The notes under the pieces: model-generated
What the model saw: only the letters and a program-made list of their open reading frames with translations
What the model was told of the DNA's origin: nothing
Database searches by the model: none
From: Thiemannella venezuelensis
Lineage (GTDB): Bacteria > Actinomycetota > Actinomycetes > Streptosporangiales > Streptosporangiaceae
DNA: 64,000 nucleotides
Direction of reading: 5' to 3'
Assembly: GCF_014203605.1 (NCBI RefSeq)
Contig: NZ_JACHJJ010000011.1
Span: 1 to 64,000, forward strand
Shown here: piece by piece, positions 55,388-64,000 of the stretch
Layout: each line of letters begins with the position of its first letter
Numbering within the stretch: the first letter of the stretch is position 1
Position numbers and translations under genes: made by a program

Positions 55388-57937
55388 ATGACGAATCAGC
55401 GACCGCGCCATGCGCCCATGCCCGAGAAACCGACTCTCGACGGCCTGGAATCCGTATGGGTAGGCCGCTGGGAGGCCGAGGGCACCTACCGCTTCGACCG
55501 CTCGCGCACGCGGGAGGAGATCTACTCGATCGACACCCCGCCTCCGACGGTCTCCGGTTCCCTCCACGTCGGCCACGTCTTCTCCTACACCCATACCGAC
55601 ACGATCGCCCGCTTCCAGCGGATGCGCGGCCGTGAGGTCTTCTACCCGATGGGCTGGGACGACAACGGCCTGCCCACCGAACGCCGGGTGCAGAACCACT
55701 TCGGCGTGCGCTGCGACCCCTCCATCGCCTACGACCCGTCCTTCCGGCCCCCCGGCAAGCCGGGCAGGCAGCAGATCCCCGTCTCCCGGCAGAACTTCAT
55801 CGAGCTGTGCGAGCGGCTCACCGCCGAGGACGAGAAGGCGTTCGAGGGGCTCTGGCGGCGGCTGGGGCTCTCGGTCGACTGGACCATGACCTACGCCACC
55901 ATCGACGGCGCCGCGCGGGCGGCCTCCCAGCGGGCGTTCCTGCGCAACCTCGCCCGCGGCGAGGCCTACGTCTCCGAGGCGCCCACGCTCTGGGACGTCA
56001 CCTTCCGCACGGCCGTCGCCCAGGCCGAGCTGGAGGACCGGGAGTGGCCCGGCGCGTTCCACCGGATCGCCTTCACGCGGCCGTCCGGGGAGCGGGTCTG
56101 GATCGAGACGACCCGGCCCGAGCTGGTCCCCGCCTGCGTGGCGCTGGTCGCCCACCCGGACGACGAGCGCTACCGCCCGCTGTTCGGCACGACCGTCAGG
56201 ACGCCGGTCTTCGGCGTCGAGGTCCCGGTCCTCGCCCACCGCCTGGCCGAGCCCGACAAGGGCTCGGGCATCGCGATGATCTGCACCTTCGGCGACGTCA
56301 CCGACGTCGTCTGGTGGCGCGAGCTCGATCTGCCCACCCGGGCGGTGATCGGCTGGGACGGGCGGATGCTGCCCGAACCGCCGCAGGGCGTGCCCGCGGA
56401 GCCGTACGGCGAGCTGGCCGGCAGGACCGTGCACGGCGCCCGAGAGCGGATCGTGGAGCTGCTGCGCGGCTCCGGGGAGATGGAGGGCGAGCCGCGGCAG
56501 GTCAGCCGGGCGGTGAAGTTCTACGAGAAGGGCGACAAGCCCCTGGAGATCGTCACCACCCGGCAGTGGTACATCCGCAACGGCGGCCGGGACCGGGAGC
56601 TGCGCGAGGCGCTGCTGGCGCGGGGCGCGGAGCTGGCCTGGCACCCGCCGCACATGAAGGCCCGCTACGACAACTGGGTGGAGGGCCTGGCGGGCGACTG
56701 GCTGATCTCCCGGCAGCGGTTCTTCGGCGTGCCCATCCCGGTGTGGTACCCGCTGGACGGCGACGGGGAGCCCGACCGCTCCGCGCCGATCGTCCCGGCG
56801 GAGTCGGCGCTGCCGATGGACCCGTCCACCGACGTGCCGCCCGGCTACACCGAGGACCAGCGCGGCAAGCCCGGGGGGTTCATCGGCGACCCGGACATCA
56901 TGGACACCTGGGCGACCTCCTCGCTGACGCCGCAGATCATCGGCGGCTGGGAGCGGGACGAGGACCTGTTCCGGCGGGTCTTCCCGATGGACCTGCGCCC
57001 GCAGGCCCACGACATCATCCGCACCTGGCTGTTCTCCACCGTGGCCCGCTCCCATCTGGAACACGGCGAACTGCCCTGGCGCAACGCGGCCGTCTCCGGG
57101 TGGATCCTCGACCCGGACCGCAAGAAGATGTCGAAGTCCAAGGGCAACGTCGTCACGCCGATGGCCCTGCTGGAGGAGCACGGGTCCGACGCGATCCGCT
57201 ACTGGGCGGCCAGCGGCCGCCCAGGCACCGACACGGCCTTCGACACCGGCCAGATCAAGGTCGGCCGCCGCCTGGCGATCAAGATCCTGAACGCCTCGAA
57301 GTTCGTCCTGGGCTTCGGCGCCCCGCAGGAGCCGGGCGACGTCCTCGACGGCCCGGAGCCGTCCGAGCAGGTCACCGAGCCGATCGACCGGTCGATGCTG
57401 GCCCGGCTGGCGGAGGTGGCCGGGGAGGCCACCGAGGCGTTCGAGGCCTACGACTACACCCGCGCGCTGGAGCGGACCGAGCGGTTCTTCTGGGAGTTCT
57501 GCGACGACTACCTGGAGCTGGTCAAGGCCAGGGCCTACGGCGACGACGCGGGAGCCCGCTCGGCCCACGCCGCGCTGCGCGAGGCGCTGGACGTCATGCT
57601 CCGGCTGTTCGCGCCGTTCCTGCCGTTCGTCACCGAGGAGGTCTGGTCCTGGTGGCGTGAGGGCTCGGTCCACCGCGCCGCCTGGCCCGCGCCGGACGGC
57701 CGGGGCGGCGACCCGGAACTGCTCCCGGTCGTGGCCGGGGTCCTGGGCCGGGTCCGCAGGGCCAAGTCCGACGCCAAGCTGTCCATGCGCGCCGAGGTCT
57801 CCCGGCTGACCGTCACCGGCGCCCGGGCCGATCTCGTACGGCAGGCGCAGGACGACCTGTGCGGGGCCGGAGTCGTCGAGGAGTTCGTCCTGCGCCCCGG
57901 CGAGGGGGACCTGACCGCGGAGGTCGTCCTCGCCTGA
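55388..57937 (+). CDS. valS: valine--tRNA ligase
   Basis: This 849-residue class I synthetase charges tRNA-Val. The HIGH motif is [16 protein letters not shown] near residue 60, the KMSKS motif is [13 protein letters not shown] near residue 580, and the editing domain contains [20 protein letters not shown] near 235. It belongs to the shorter form without a long C-terminal coiled coil. GGGAGG ends 1 base before the ATG at 55388, which is too close for a normal ribosome site; ATG at 55418 has none. A 12-bp hairpin follows the stop. Confidence 0.96.
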   Translation: MTNQRPRHAPMPEKPTLDGLESVWVGRWEAEGTYRFDRSRTREEIYSIDTPPPTVSGSLHVGHVFSYTHTDTIARFQRMRGREVFYPMGWDDNGLPTERRVQNHFGVRCDPSIAYDPSFRPPGKPGRQQIPVSRQNFIELCERLTAEDEKAFEGLWRRLGLSVDWTMTYATIDGAARAASQRAFLRNLARGEAYVSEAPTLWDVTFRTAVAQAELEDREWPGAFHRIAFTRPSGERVWIETTRPELVPACVALVAHPDDERYRPLFGTTVRTPVFGVEVPVLAHRLAEPDKGSGIAMICTFGDVTDVVWWRELDLPTRAVIGWDGRMLPEPPQGVPAEPYGELAGRTVHGARERIVELLRGSGEMEGEPRQVSRAVKFYEKGDKPLEIVTTRQWYIRNGGRDRELREALLARGAELAWHPPHMKARYDNWVEGLAGDWLISRQRFFGVPIPVWYPLDGDGEPDRSAPIVPAESALPMDPSTDVPPGYTEDQRGKPGGFIGDPDIMDTWATSSLTPQIIGGWERDEDLFRRVFPMDLRPQAHDIIRTWLFSTVARSHLEHGELPWRNAAVSGWILDPDRKKMSKSKGNVVTPMALLEEHGSDAIRYWAASGRPGTDTAFDTGQIKVGRRLAIKILNASKFVLGFGAPQEPGDVLDGPEPSEQVTEPIDRSMLARLAEVAGEATEAFEAYDYTRALERTERFFWEFCDDYLELVKARAYGDDAGARSAHAALREALDVMLRLFAPFLPFVTEEVWSWWREGSVHRAAWPAPDGRGGDPELLPVVAGVLGRVRRAKSDAKLSMRAEVSRLTVTGARADLVRQAQDDLCGAGVVEEFVLRPGEGDLTAEVVLA

Positions 57938-57945
57938 TCCCGGGG

Positions 57946-57972
57946 CCGGCGCGGGCGGGGCGCCCGCGCCGG
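57946..57972 (+). terminator. 12-bp perfect hairpin terminator of valS
   Basis: CCGGCGCGGGCG at 57946-57957 pairs perfectly with CGCCCGCGCCGG at 57961-57972 across a GGG loop, and TT follows. It lies 8 bases after the valS stop. Confidence 0.8.
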
Positions 57973-58063
57973 TTCCGCACAACACTCTGGCCTTCCCGCC
58001 CAGCTCCCCGGAGCGCACGCCCGCCGTACGATCGAGGCGTCACGGGTGAGGGGAGGACAGGAC

Positions 58064-58138
58064 ATGCCCCCAGGGTGCGGTAACTGCGACTGCCATCTGG
58101 AGGACCGGGTGATCTTCCGGCCGCCGGGGGAGCGCTGA
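58064..58138 (+). CDS. 24-residue Cys-rich micropeptide
   Basis: ATG at 58064 opens a 24-codon frame, MPPGCGNCDCHLEDRVIFRP followed by PGER and TGA. GGGAGG at 58051-58056 lies 7 bases upstream, one of the best ribosome sites in the window. The CGNCDCH motif (three Cys and one His within seven residues) would make a compact metal site. It is preceded by the valS terminator and followed by a permease gene 125 bases away. No family is known to me; translation is inferred from the ribosome site and the metal-site-like motif. Confidence 0.6.
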   Translation: MPPGCGNCDCHLEDRVIFRPPGER

Positions 58139-58263
58139 CCCGGATCTAGTGCGGAGGAGACCGGTCCGGGCGGCCGGTCTTCTTCCCCGCCCCGGTCCCC
58201 GATTCCGCGGCCGGAGGCGATAACGGCGCGCGTTCGCGGCCCGGGCGTGACAGTCTGGAGCGC

Positions 58264-59580
58264 GTGACCCCGGAGAGGAAACGTCTGACGCAGCTGGTGC
58301 CGCGCACCCTGCTCCGCCTGGCCGCGTGGAGCCTGTGCCTGATCATCATCGGCTGGGCGGTGTCCTACGTCGTGCAGGGCGTGGCGGCCCTGCGCATCGT
58401 GATGCTGCCGGTGGCCATCGCGTTCCTGCTCACCGCCCTGCTGTTCCCGGTCACCCGCCGGCTCCGGGCGGTGGGCATGCGGCCGATCTACGCCACGTGG
58501 GTCACCATCCTGATCGCGCTCGCGGTGCTGGGCGGCACCGGGTGGATCATCGGGGTCCGCGCCAACGACGAGTTCCCCCGGCTGGTCACCCAGGTCCAGG
58601 CGACCGCCAGGGAGGTGCAGGGCTGGCTGCAGACCGGGCCGCTGCACCTGCAGCCCACCCAGATCAGCGAGTGGATCGACCAGATCGCCGCGCAGGTCAC
58701 CCAGCAGCGGGAGCAGATCACCCAGACCGTCCTGACCGGCGCCACGGTGGCGCTGGAGGTGCTGGCCTCGATCGTCCTGCTGCTGTTCGTCACGTTCTTC
58801 CTGCTCAAGGACGGCGACCGGATCTGGTCCTGGTTCCTCAAGGCGTTCGGCTCGGCCACGCCCCGGGTGGACCGGGCCGGGCGGGCCGCCTGGGTGACGC
58901 TCTCGCACTACGTCCAGGGCACCGTGGCGGTGGCGGCGGTGCACGGCGTCATCATGGGCATCGTGCTCGCCGGGATGGGCGTCCCGCTCTGGGCACCTCT
59001 CGCCGTGCTGATCTTCTTCGCCAGCTTCATCCCGATCGTCGGCATCTTCTTCGCCGGAGCCGTCGCCACGCTGGTGACCCTCGGCGCCCAGGGCCCGATC
59101 TACGCGCTGGTCTTCATCGGTATCCTGATCGTCGAGCAGCAGCTGGAGAACCACGTCCTGCAGCCGCTGATCGTCGGCCGGGCGCTGAGCTTCCATCCGC
59201 TGGCGATCATCCTGGTGCTGGCCGTGGGCGGCATCGTCGCGGGCATCGCCGGGGCCGCGGTGGCGGTTCCGATCGCGGCGGTCATCTACCGGGCGCTGCC
59301 CGAACTCATGAGCGACCCGCCGGTCGCCCTCCCGCCGGGGACGGCGACGCCGCAGAAGGGGGACGCCGGCCCGCCGGAGGCGGCCCCCGCGACGGAGGCG
59401 GCCCCCGCGACGGAGGCGGGCCTCCCGGCGTCCGCGGCCCCGGGACCCGGCGCGACGGCGGACCCCGGCCCGCGCTCCCGCACGTCCGGGGAGGAGGCGC
59501 CCGGGGTTCCGGAGACGGCGGGCTCCGGCACGGCGGCGCAGGCCCCCGCCACGCCGTCCGAGGCGCCCCGGCCCCGGTGA
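58264..59580 (+). CDS. AI-2E family transporter (permease)
   Basis: The 438-residue membrane protein has about seven or eight helices in residues 15-345, starting LLRLAAWSLCLIIIGWAVSY, with a soluble helical insert at residues 100-160 (EVQGWLQTGPLHLQPTQISE). Conserved elements are LLLFVTFFLLKDGDRIWSWF, GMGVPLWAPLAVLIFFASFI, FIPIVGIFFAGAVA and ENHVLQPLIVGRALSFHPLA. The family includes autoinducer-2 exporters and Na+/H+ antiporters, so the name is not a proof of function. The last 90 residues are Ala/Pro/Glu-rich with a duplicated EAAPAT unit. GGAG precedes the GTG at 58264. Confidence 0.92.
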   Translation: MTPERKRLTQLVPRTLLRLAAWSLCLIIIGWAVSYVVQGVAALRIVMLPVAIAFLLTALLFPVTRRLRAVGMRPIYATWVTILIALAVLGGTGWIIGVRANDEFPRLVTQVQATAREVQGWLQTGPLHLQPTQISEWIDQIAAQVTQQREQITQTVLTGATVALEVLASIVLLLFVTFFLLKDGDRIWSWFLKAFGSATPRVDRAGRAAWVTLSHYVQGTVAVAAVHGVIMGIVLAGMGVPLWAPLAVLIFFASFIPIVGIFFAGAVATLVTLGAQGPIYALVFIGILIVEQQLENHVLQPLIVGRALSFHPLAIILVLAVGGIVAGIAGAAVAVPIAAVIYRALPELMSDPPVALPPGTATPQKGDAGPPEAAPATEAAPATEAGLPASAAPGPGATADPGPRSRTSGEEAPGVPETAGSGTAAQAPATPSEAPRPR

Positions 59581-59620
59581 GTGCGGAACCGTCCCGGTCC
59601 AGCCGGTAACGTTCTGCCAC

Positions 59621-60175
59621 GTGACCCGTTCCACCATCACCACGCCCCCGCCCGGAGCGACGCTCCCGGAGCCGCTGCCCGGCGCGCCCGCCCCCGGCAC
59701 CCCGCTCGGATCGCACTACAGCCGCTGCTTCGGCTGCGGCGAGCAGCATCCGACCGGCCTGCACCTGGCCGCCACCGCCTCGGACGGAGTCTCGGTGACG
59801 GCCGAGTTCGTCGTGGGGGAGGTGCACCAGGGCGCCCCGGGCCTCGCGCACGGGGGTGTGCTGGCCGCGGCGATGGACGAGGTCATCGGCATGTCCATCT
59901 GGCTGTTCCAGCGCCCCTACGTCACCGGGCGGCTGGAGACCGACTACCTGGCGCCGGTCCCGGTGGGCAGCACGCTCCACCTGCGCGCCTGGTGCACCGG
60001 CGTGTCGGGGAGGAAGGCATATCTTGAGGCTGAGGGGCGGATCGGGGCGCCGGACGGCCCGGTCGCCGTACGGGCCGCCGCGCTCTTCATCGAGGTGGGC
60101 ATGGAGCACTTCGCCGAGCACGGCGACGCCCAGGCCATCCTCGACGAGCATCATGACTACGAGGTGAACCCGTGA
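59621..60175 (+). CDS. PaaI-family hotdog-fold thioesterase
   Basis: The 184-residue protein has an N-terminal [14 protein letters not shown] motif, a hotdog helix with [20 protein letters not shown] (active-site Gly/Asp/Glu region), and strands [20 protein letters not shown] and [20 protein letters not shown]. It should hydrolyse acyl-CoA or related thioesters; the natural substrate is unknown. GTG at 59621 has no clear ribosome site. Its TGA overlaps the GTG of dut, so the two are translationally coupled. Confidence 0.88.
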   Translation: MTRSTITTPPPGATLPEPLPGAPAPGTPLGSHYSRCFGCGEQHPTGLHLAATASDGVSVTAEFVVGEVHQGAPGLAHGGVLAAAMDEVIGMSIWLFQRPYVTGRLETDYLAPVPVGSTLHLRAWCTGVSGRKAYLEAEGRIGAPDGPVAVRAAALFIEVGMEHFAEHGDAQAILDEHHDYEVNP

Positions 60176-60615
60176 CCCGCAACGTGGAGGTTCTGATCCA
60201 CCGGCTCGACGCCGGGCTGCCCCTGCCGTCCTACGCGCATCCGGGCGACGCCGGCGCCGACCTGCACGCCGCCGAGGACGTCGAGCTGCCGCCCGGAGAG
60301 CGGGCGGTCGTGGGCACCGGCGTGGCCATCGCCCTGCCGGACGGGTACGCCGCCTTCGTCCACCCGCGCTCCGGCCTGGCCGCCAGGCACGGCGTGACGA
60401 TGGTCAACGCGCCCGGCACCGTCGACGCGGGCTACCGGGGGGAGATCAGGGTGACCCTGATCAACACCGACAAGAAGGAGGCCGTACGGCTGCGCAGGGG
60501 GGACCGCATCGCGCAGCTGGTGATCCAGAAGGTGGAGCGGGCCGTGTTCCACGAAGTGGACAGACTGCCCGGATCGGCGCGCGGCGCCGGCGGGTTCGGG
60601 TCCACGGGCCGTTGA
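60172..60615 (+). CDS. dut: dUTP diphosphatase
   Basis: The 147-residue trimeric dUTPase converts dUTP to dUMP and diphosphate, keeping uracil out of DNA. All five motifs are present: [20 protein letters not shown] (1), [20 protein letters not shown] (2), [20 protein letters not shown] (3, with catalytic Asp), [15 protein letters not shown] (4) and [13 protein letters not shown] (5). GAGGTG lies 6 bases before the GTG at 60172, inside the previous gene. Confidence 0.97.
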   Translation: MTRNVEVLIHRLDAGLPLPSYAHPGDAGADLHAAEDVELPPGERAVVGTGVAIALPDGYAAFVHPRSGLAARHGVTMVNAPGTVDAGYRGEIRVTLINTDKKEAVRLRRGDRIAQLVIQKVERAVFHEVDRLPGSARGAGGFGSTGR

Positions 60616-60674
60616 CCCACCGGTGATGTGCGGGCTCTCGGGCCGCCAGTGAACCGTCAAGGAGTGTGAGGAAG

Positions 60675-61349
60675 ATGTTCGGACGTCGCCGCGGCAAGGA
60701 GACTACGGCCCCCGCCGAGGAGGTCGAGCAGGCAGAGGAGGTTCCGGCGCGCGAATCCGGCCCGTGGGACGCCGCGGAGCCGCACCCCGAGCGGGAGCGG
60801 GTCGACCTCGGCGGGCTGCGCCTGCCGGTCGACGCGGGGTTCGAGATACAGCTCACCCTGGACGGCGAGCGCATCGCGGGCGCGGTCGTCCTGTTCGAGG
60901 AGAGCGCCCTGCAGGTGCAGGCGTTCGCGGCTCCCAAGAAGACCGGCATCTGGGACGAGGTCCGCGCCGAGCTCGCCGCGGCGGTGAAGAACGCCGGGGG
61001 CACCGCGGAGGAGCGCCAGGGGCCCTTCGGCACCGAGCTGGCCGCGCAGATCCCGGACAAGGAGACCCGGCAGCCGGTCCGCTACCTCGGCGTCGACGGG
61101 CCGCGCTGGTTCCTCCGGGCGGCGATCAGCGGCCGGGCCGCGCTCGACGCCGGGGCCGCCGAGACCCTGGAGAACGTCGTCAAGGACATCGTGGTGGTCC
61201 GGGGGGACGGGCCGATGGCCCCGCACGAGCTGATCGAGCTGCGCCTGCCTCCCGAGGCCAGGCAGGCGGTGGAGGGCCGGGCACCCGGGCGCGACGCCTC
61301 CGACCTCAACCCCTTCGAGCGCGGGCCGGAGATCGCCGAACTCCGCTGA
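60675..61349 (+). CDS. DUF3710 family protein
   Basis: The 224-residue protein has an N-terminal MFGRRRGKETTAPAEEVEQA, then RVDLGGLRLPVDAGFEIQLT, SALQVQAFAAPKKTGIWDEV, and WFLRAAISGRAALDAGAAET, the conserved core of DUF3710. It is actinobacterial and its function is unknown; it nearly always follows dut, suggesting a housekeeping role. ATG at 60675 has AAGGAG about 10 bases upstream and is preferred over the GTG at 60666. Confidence 0.92.
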   Translation: MFGRRRGKETTAPAEEVEQAEEVPARESGPWDAAEPHPERERVDLGGLRLPVDAGFEIQLTLDGERIAGAVVLFEESALQVQAFAAPKKTGIWDEVRAELAAAVKNAGGTAEERQGPFGTELAAQIPDKETRQPVRYLGVDGPRWFLRAAISGRAALDAGAAETLENVVKDIVVVRGDGPMAPHELIELRLPPEARQAVEGRAPGRDASDLNPFERGPEIAELR

Positions 61350-61397
61350 CGTGCCGGATCGCGTACGCTGATTCGACACGTTCGTAAAGGAGAGGTC

Positions 61398-61790
61398 GTG
61401 AGTTCGCAGGAACCGCATAGAAAACGCGGATTGCGGGGGTTCTTCCAGCGGCTGGCGACGAGCCAGGCCGAGCTGGAGGCCGACGAACTGCAGCAGGACC
61501 TCGACCGGCACGGCGCGACGCCCATCGCCTCATGCGGTGGGCGTCGCCGCTTCTGCGTCACCGGTACACTGCGGACGGTGACCCTGCGACCCAGGGGCGG
61601 CGCACCGGCGCTCGAGGCGGAGCTCTACGACGGCTCGGACGTCATCGATCTGATCTGGCTGGGCCGGCGGAGGATCATCGGCATCGAGCCGGGGCGGATG
61701 GTGCTGGCCGAGGGCCTCGTCAGCGTGCAGGATGGCCGCAAGGTGATGTTCAATCCCCGATACGAGCTGCGCCCGGCGAACGGGACGTGA
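61398..61790 (+). CDS. OB-fold nucleic-acid-binding domain protein
   Basis: The 130-residue protein has a helical N-terminus (RGLRGFFQRLATSQAELEAD) and a single OB-fold: FCVTGTLRTVTLRPRGGAPA, LEAELYDGSDVIDLIWLGRR, RMVLAEGLVSVQDGRKVMFN, ending PRYEL. OB domains of this type resemble those in DNA polymerase III alpha or RecG-like proteins and may bind single-stranded nucleic acid. AAGGAGAGGTC precedes the GTG at 61398. It lies between DUF3710 and DUF3159 with short gaps, consistent with an operon. Confidence 0.9.
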   Translation: MSSQEPHRKRGLRGFFQRLATSQAELEADELQQDLDRHGATPIASCGGRRRFCVTGTLRTVTLRPRGGAPALEAELYDGSDVIDLIWLGRRRIIGIEPGRMVLAEGLVSVQDGRKVMFNPRYELRPANGT

Positions 61791-61821
61791 GCGAGAAGAC
61801 GAGCCTGGAACCGGTGACTGG

Positions 61822-62490
61822 ATGACGATGAGCGAGAAGACGACCGCCGCCGCGCACGACACGGTGGAGGCCGCGATCCGGGCCCAGCTCGCCAAGGCGT
61901 TCGGCGGGATCCGGGGCGTCGTCGAGGCGGCCGTGCCCACGGCCGTCTTCACCCTGATGTGGGTCGTCACGCAGGAGCTCCAGCGCTCGCTGCTGGTCAG
62001 CGCCTCGACGGCGGTGCTGCTGCTCCTGGTCCGGCTGGTGCAGCGATCGACGCCGCAGTATGTGATCAACAGCCTGATCGGCATCGGCATCGGCTGGTTC
62101 TTCGCCTCCCGCACCGGTGAGGCCAAGGACGTCTACCTGCCCGGCATCCTCTACAACGCGGCCTACTCCGTGGCCATGCTGGTCTCGATCGTCACCCGCT
62201 GGCCGGTGGTCGGCTTCCTGATCGGCTCGGTCACCGGCGACCCCACGGCCTGGCGCGGCGACCCGGCCGTCGTGAGGCTCTGCTCCCGGCTCACCTGGCT
62301 GCTGATGATCCCCTGCGTGGTCCGGGTGGCCGTGCAGGCGCCCGTCTACCTGATCGGCGGGAACGGCGCGGTGGCCGAGCTCGGCATCCTCAAGATCGTT
62401 ATGGGATGGCCGCTGCAGATCGCGGCCCTGGGCGCCATGGTGTGGGTGCTGACCCGCGGCCGCACCCCGGTCCGGCCCGCGTCCTCCTGA
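61822..62490 (+). CDS. DUF3159 membrane protein
   Basis: The 222-residue protein is polytopic with about five or six helices: residues about 35-55 (VPTAVFTLMWVVTQELQ), 57-75, 85-100 (LIGIGIGWFFASRTGEA), 108-125, 150-170 and 180-212. The sequence VYLPGILYNAAYSVAMLVSI and a large polar loop with TGDPTAWRGDPAV match the actinobacterial DUF3159 family of unknown function. ATG at 61822 and the ATG two codons on are both possible. It ends the thioesterase-dut-DUF3710-OB-DUF3159 run. Confidence 0.92.
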   Translation: MTMSEKTTAAAHDTVEAAIRAQLAKAFGGIRGVVEAAVPTAVFTLMWVVTQELQRSLLVSASTAVLLLLVRLVQRSTPQYVINSLIGIGIGWFFASRTGEAKDVYLPGILYNAAYSVAMLVSIVTRWPVVGFLIGSVTGDPTAWRGDPAVVRLCSRLTWLLMIPCVVRVAVQAPVYLIGGNGAVAELGILKIVMGWPLQIAALGAMVWVLTRGRTPVRPASS

Positions 62491-62543
62491 GCCGCCTCGC
62501 GGGTCCCCGCCGGGCGGTCCCGGCCAGGGCCCGGGCCGGGGGC

Positions 62544-62567
62544 CCGCCCGCACCGGATCGCGGGCGG
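62544..62567. terminator. 8-bp hairpin between convergent DUF3159 and trkA genes
   Basis: CCGCCCGC at 62544-62551 pairs with GCGGGCGG at 62560-62567 across ACCGGATC. It lies in the 91-base gap between convergent genes and may serve both. Confidence 0.55.
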
Positions 62568-62581
62568 ACCTCCGTACGCGC

Positions 62582-63241
62582 CTAGTGCGGGGAGAGGAGC
62601 TGGGCGAGCTCGTCCTCGACCTCCTGGGTGGCCACGAACATCAGCTCGTCGCCCGCCTCCAGGGGGTCGTCGGCGCTGGGGACCAGCACCCGGCCCTCGC
62701 GCAGGATCGCGACCAGGGCCGTGTCGGTCGGCCACGGCACCGAGCCGGCGCGCTGGCCGACCACCGGAGCGTTCTCCGGGAGGGTGAGCTCGACCAGGTT
62801 GGCCTGGCCCTGGCGGAAGGTCATCAGGCGGACCAGGTCGCCGACGCTCACCGCCTCCTCGACCAGCGCGCTCAGCAGGCGCGGGGTGGAGACGGCGACG
62901 TCCACGCCCCACGACTCGTTGAACAGCCACTCGTTCTTGGGGTGGTTGATCCGGGCGACCACGCGCGGCACGCCGTACTCCGTCTTGGCCAGCAGCGAGA
63001 CCACGAGGTTGACCTTGTCGTCGCCGCTGGCGGCGACGACCACGTGGCAGTCGGCCAGGCCCGCCTCGTCCAGCGAGGAGATCTCGCAGGCGTCGGCGAG
63101 CAGCCACTCCGCCCGGGGCACCGAATCGATCTTGATGGCCTTGGGGTCGACGTCGATCAGCAGGACCTCGTGCCCGTTCTCCAGGAGCTCGGCGGCGATG
63201 GACCGGCCGACCGCGCCCGCGCCCGCGATGGTGACGCGCAT
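62582..63241 (-). CDS. TrkA-family potassium uptake regulatory protein (second gene)
   Basis: The 219-residue protein has an N-terminal RCK_N Rossmann fold, MRVTIAGAGAVGRSIAAELL, with the acidic LLIDVDPKAIK following, CHVVVAASGDDKVNLVVSLL near residue 85, and a C-terminal RCK_C domain (ANLVELTLPENAPVVGQRAG, EAGDELMFVATQEVEDELAQ). RCK proteins bind NAD(H) or ATP and gate membrane K+ transporters. GGAGG precedes the ATG at 63241, which overlaps the stop of the other TrkA gene by one base, so the two are coupled and may form a heterodimer. Confidence 0.93.
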   Translation of the reverse strand: MRVTIAGAGAVGRSIAAELLENGHEVLLIDVDPKAIKIDSVPRAEWLLADACEISSLDEAGLADCHVVVAASGDDKVNLVVSLLAKTEYGVPRVVARINHPKNEWLFNESWGVDVAVSTPRLLSALVEEAVSVGDLVRLMTFRQGQANLVELTLPENAPVVGQRAGSVPWPTDTALVAILREGRVLVPSADDPLEAGDELMFVATQEVEDELAQLLSPH

Positions 63242-63906
63242 CAGTGATCCTCCTCCGGAGCCCCGGAGAGCACCTTGTTGATGCGGTCCATGTCGTTCTC
63301 GGCCGCCATGACGTGCAGCACGTCGCCCTCCTGCACCATGGAGTCGTGCCGGGGCAGCAGGGTCTCGCCCATCCGGTTGACGAACGCCAGGCGGGTCCCG
63401 GCCGCCTCCTCCAGGTCCCTGGTCCTGGTGCCGATCCAGCCGGGGTGGTAGGCGACCTCGGCCAGCACGACCGCCCCGGTGGGGTCGCGCCAGAGCGGCT
63501 CGGCTCCCTCGGGGAGCACCCGCCGCAGGATCTGGTCGGCGGTCCAGCGGACCGTGGCCACGGTGGGGATGCCCAGGCGCTGGTAGACCTCGGCGCGCCG
63601 GGAGTCGTAGATGCGGGCCACCACGTTGTCGACGCCGAACGTCTCGCGGGCGACCCGGGCGGAGATGATGTTGGAGTTGTCGCCGCTGCTGACCGCCACG
63701 TAGGCGCCGGCGGACTCGATCCCGGCCTCCTCCAGGACGTCGCGGTCGAAGCCGATCCCGGTCACCCTGCGGCCCCGGAAGCCGGCGCGCAGGCGGCGGA
63801 ACGCCTGCGGGTCCCGGTCGATGATCGCGACCGAGTGGCCGCCGTCCTCCAGGATGTGCGCCAGAGTGGATCCCACCCGGCCACACCCCATGATCACGAT
63901 ATGCAT
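63241..63906 (-). CDS. TrkA-family potassium uptake regulatory protein (first gene)
   Basis: The 221-residue protein starts MHIVIMGCGRVGSTLAHILE, the RCK_N nucleotide motif, with VAIIDRDPQAFRRLR, AYVAVSSGDNSNIISARVAR and DNVVARIYDSRRAEVYQRLG. The RCK_C half has GTRLAFVNRMGETLLPRHDS and EGDVLHVMAAENDMDRINKV. It pairs with the second TrkA gene downstream. GGGGGAG lies one base before the ATG at 63906. The 94 bases beyond to the window end contain no visible gene, only a likely promoter region whose elements I cannot identify. Confidence 0.93.
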   Translation of the reverse strand: MHIVIMGCGRVGSTLAHILEDGGHSVAIIDRDPQAFRRLRAGFRGRRVTGIGFDRDVLEEAGIESAGAYVAVSSGDNSNIISARVARETFGVDNVVARIYDSRRAEVYQRLGIPTVATVRWTADQILRRVLPEGAEPLWRDPTGAVVLAEVAYHPGWIGTRTRDLEEAAGTRLAFVNRMGETLLPRHDSMVQEGDVLHVMAAENDMDRINKVLSGAPEEDH

Positions 63907-64000
63907 GCTCCCCCGCCGGTCGTGTCGAGGCGGATCTCGTCTTCCCGATGTACCCAGCCAGTATGGCCCGCTTCTGGAGCGTCGCGTCAGAGAGGCGGGG

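Overview
This 64 kb window is high-GC DNA with strong G/C bias at third codon positions, GTG and TTG starts, and genes largely confined to actinobacteria: the septation protein SepH, a DUF4193 protein, a DUF4235 protein, and the run PaaI-type thioesterase, dUTPase, DUF3710, OB-fold, DUF3159, two TrkA subunits. An AfsR/SARP-type regulator, secreted transglycosylases and an FxLD-type methyltransferase suggest a filamentous actinomycete. Streptosporangiales is my best guess; it is an inference from gene content, not a phylogeny.

Positions 1-10,700 look like an accessory region. They hold small hypothetical genes, a SMI1/KNR4 immunity-type protein, a second immunity-like protein, an HNH endonuclease divergent from a MazG-like pyrophosphohydrolase, a leucine-rich-repeat protein with a zinc-knuckle-like tail, and several broken genes: a truncated cyclic-phosphate receiver domain, a 39-residue relic of a HAD phosphatase, and a 34-codon fragment. 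Paired GGGCACAT repeats flank one gene, and a tRNA-Thr-like fragment lies near 829-857. Together these suggest repeated insertion and deletion.

Positions 10,800-30,900 carry regulatory, envelope and metabolic genes: AraC regulator, 3-hydroxyisobutyrate dehydrogenase-like enzyme, secreted protein, lipoprotein transglycosylase, clan-A glycoside hydrolase lipoprotein, antibiotic-biosynthesis-type monooxygenase, alpha/beta hydrolase lipoprotein, membrane GGDEF-EAL protein, FxLD-type methyltransferase, NAD-dependent epimerase-like protein, SulP-carbonic anhydrase fusion, a single-pass membrane protein, a PEBP-family lipoprotein and a large SARP/NB-ARC regulator.

Positions 30,900-49,600 hold a SNF2 helicase followed by what appears to be only the tail of its usual SWIM zinc-finger partner, a DrrAB-type ABC exporter, two PH-domain membrane proteins, sepH, a D-arabinono-1,4-lactone oxidase-type flavoenzyme, an MFS transporter, a second transglycosylase, ferrochelatase, an S9 peptidase and an inositol monophosphatase.

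Positions 49,600-64,000 are core-like: a two-component system, DUF4193, an EcsC-like protein, otsA, DUF4235, valS, a 24-residue Cys-rich micropeptide gene, an AI-2E family permease, and the thioesterase-dut-DUF3710-OB-DUF3159 run facing two TrkA subunits. Convergent gene pairs are often separated by strong GC-rich hairpins. No rRNA, intact tRNA, CRISPR array or intact insertion sequence was seen. The best leads for something undescribed are the HNH/MazG-like pair, the CxxCxCH micropeptide, and a hairpin that could mask the ribosome-binding site of the GGDEF-EAL gene.
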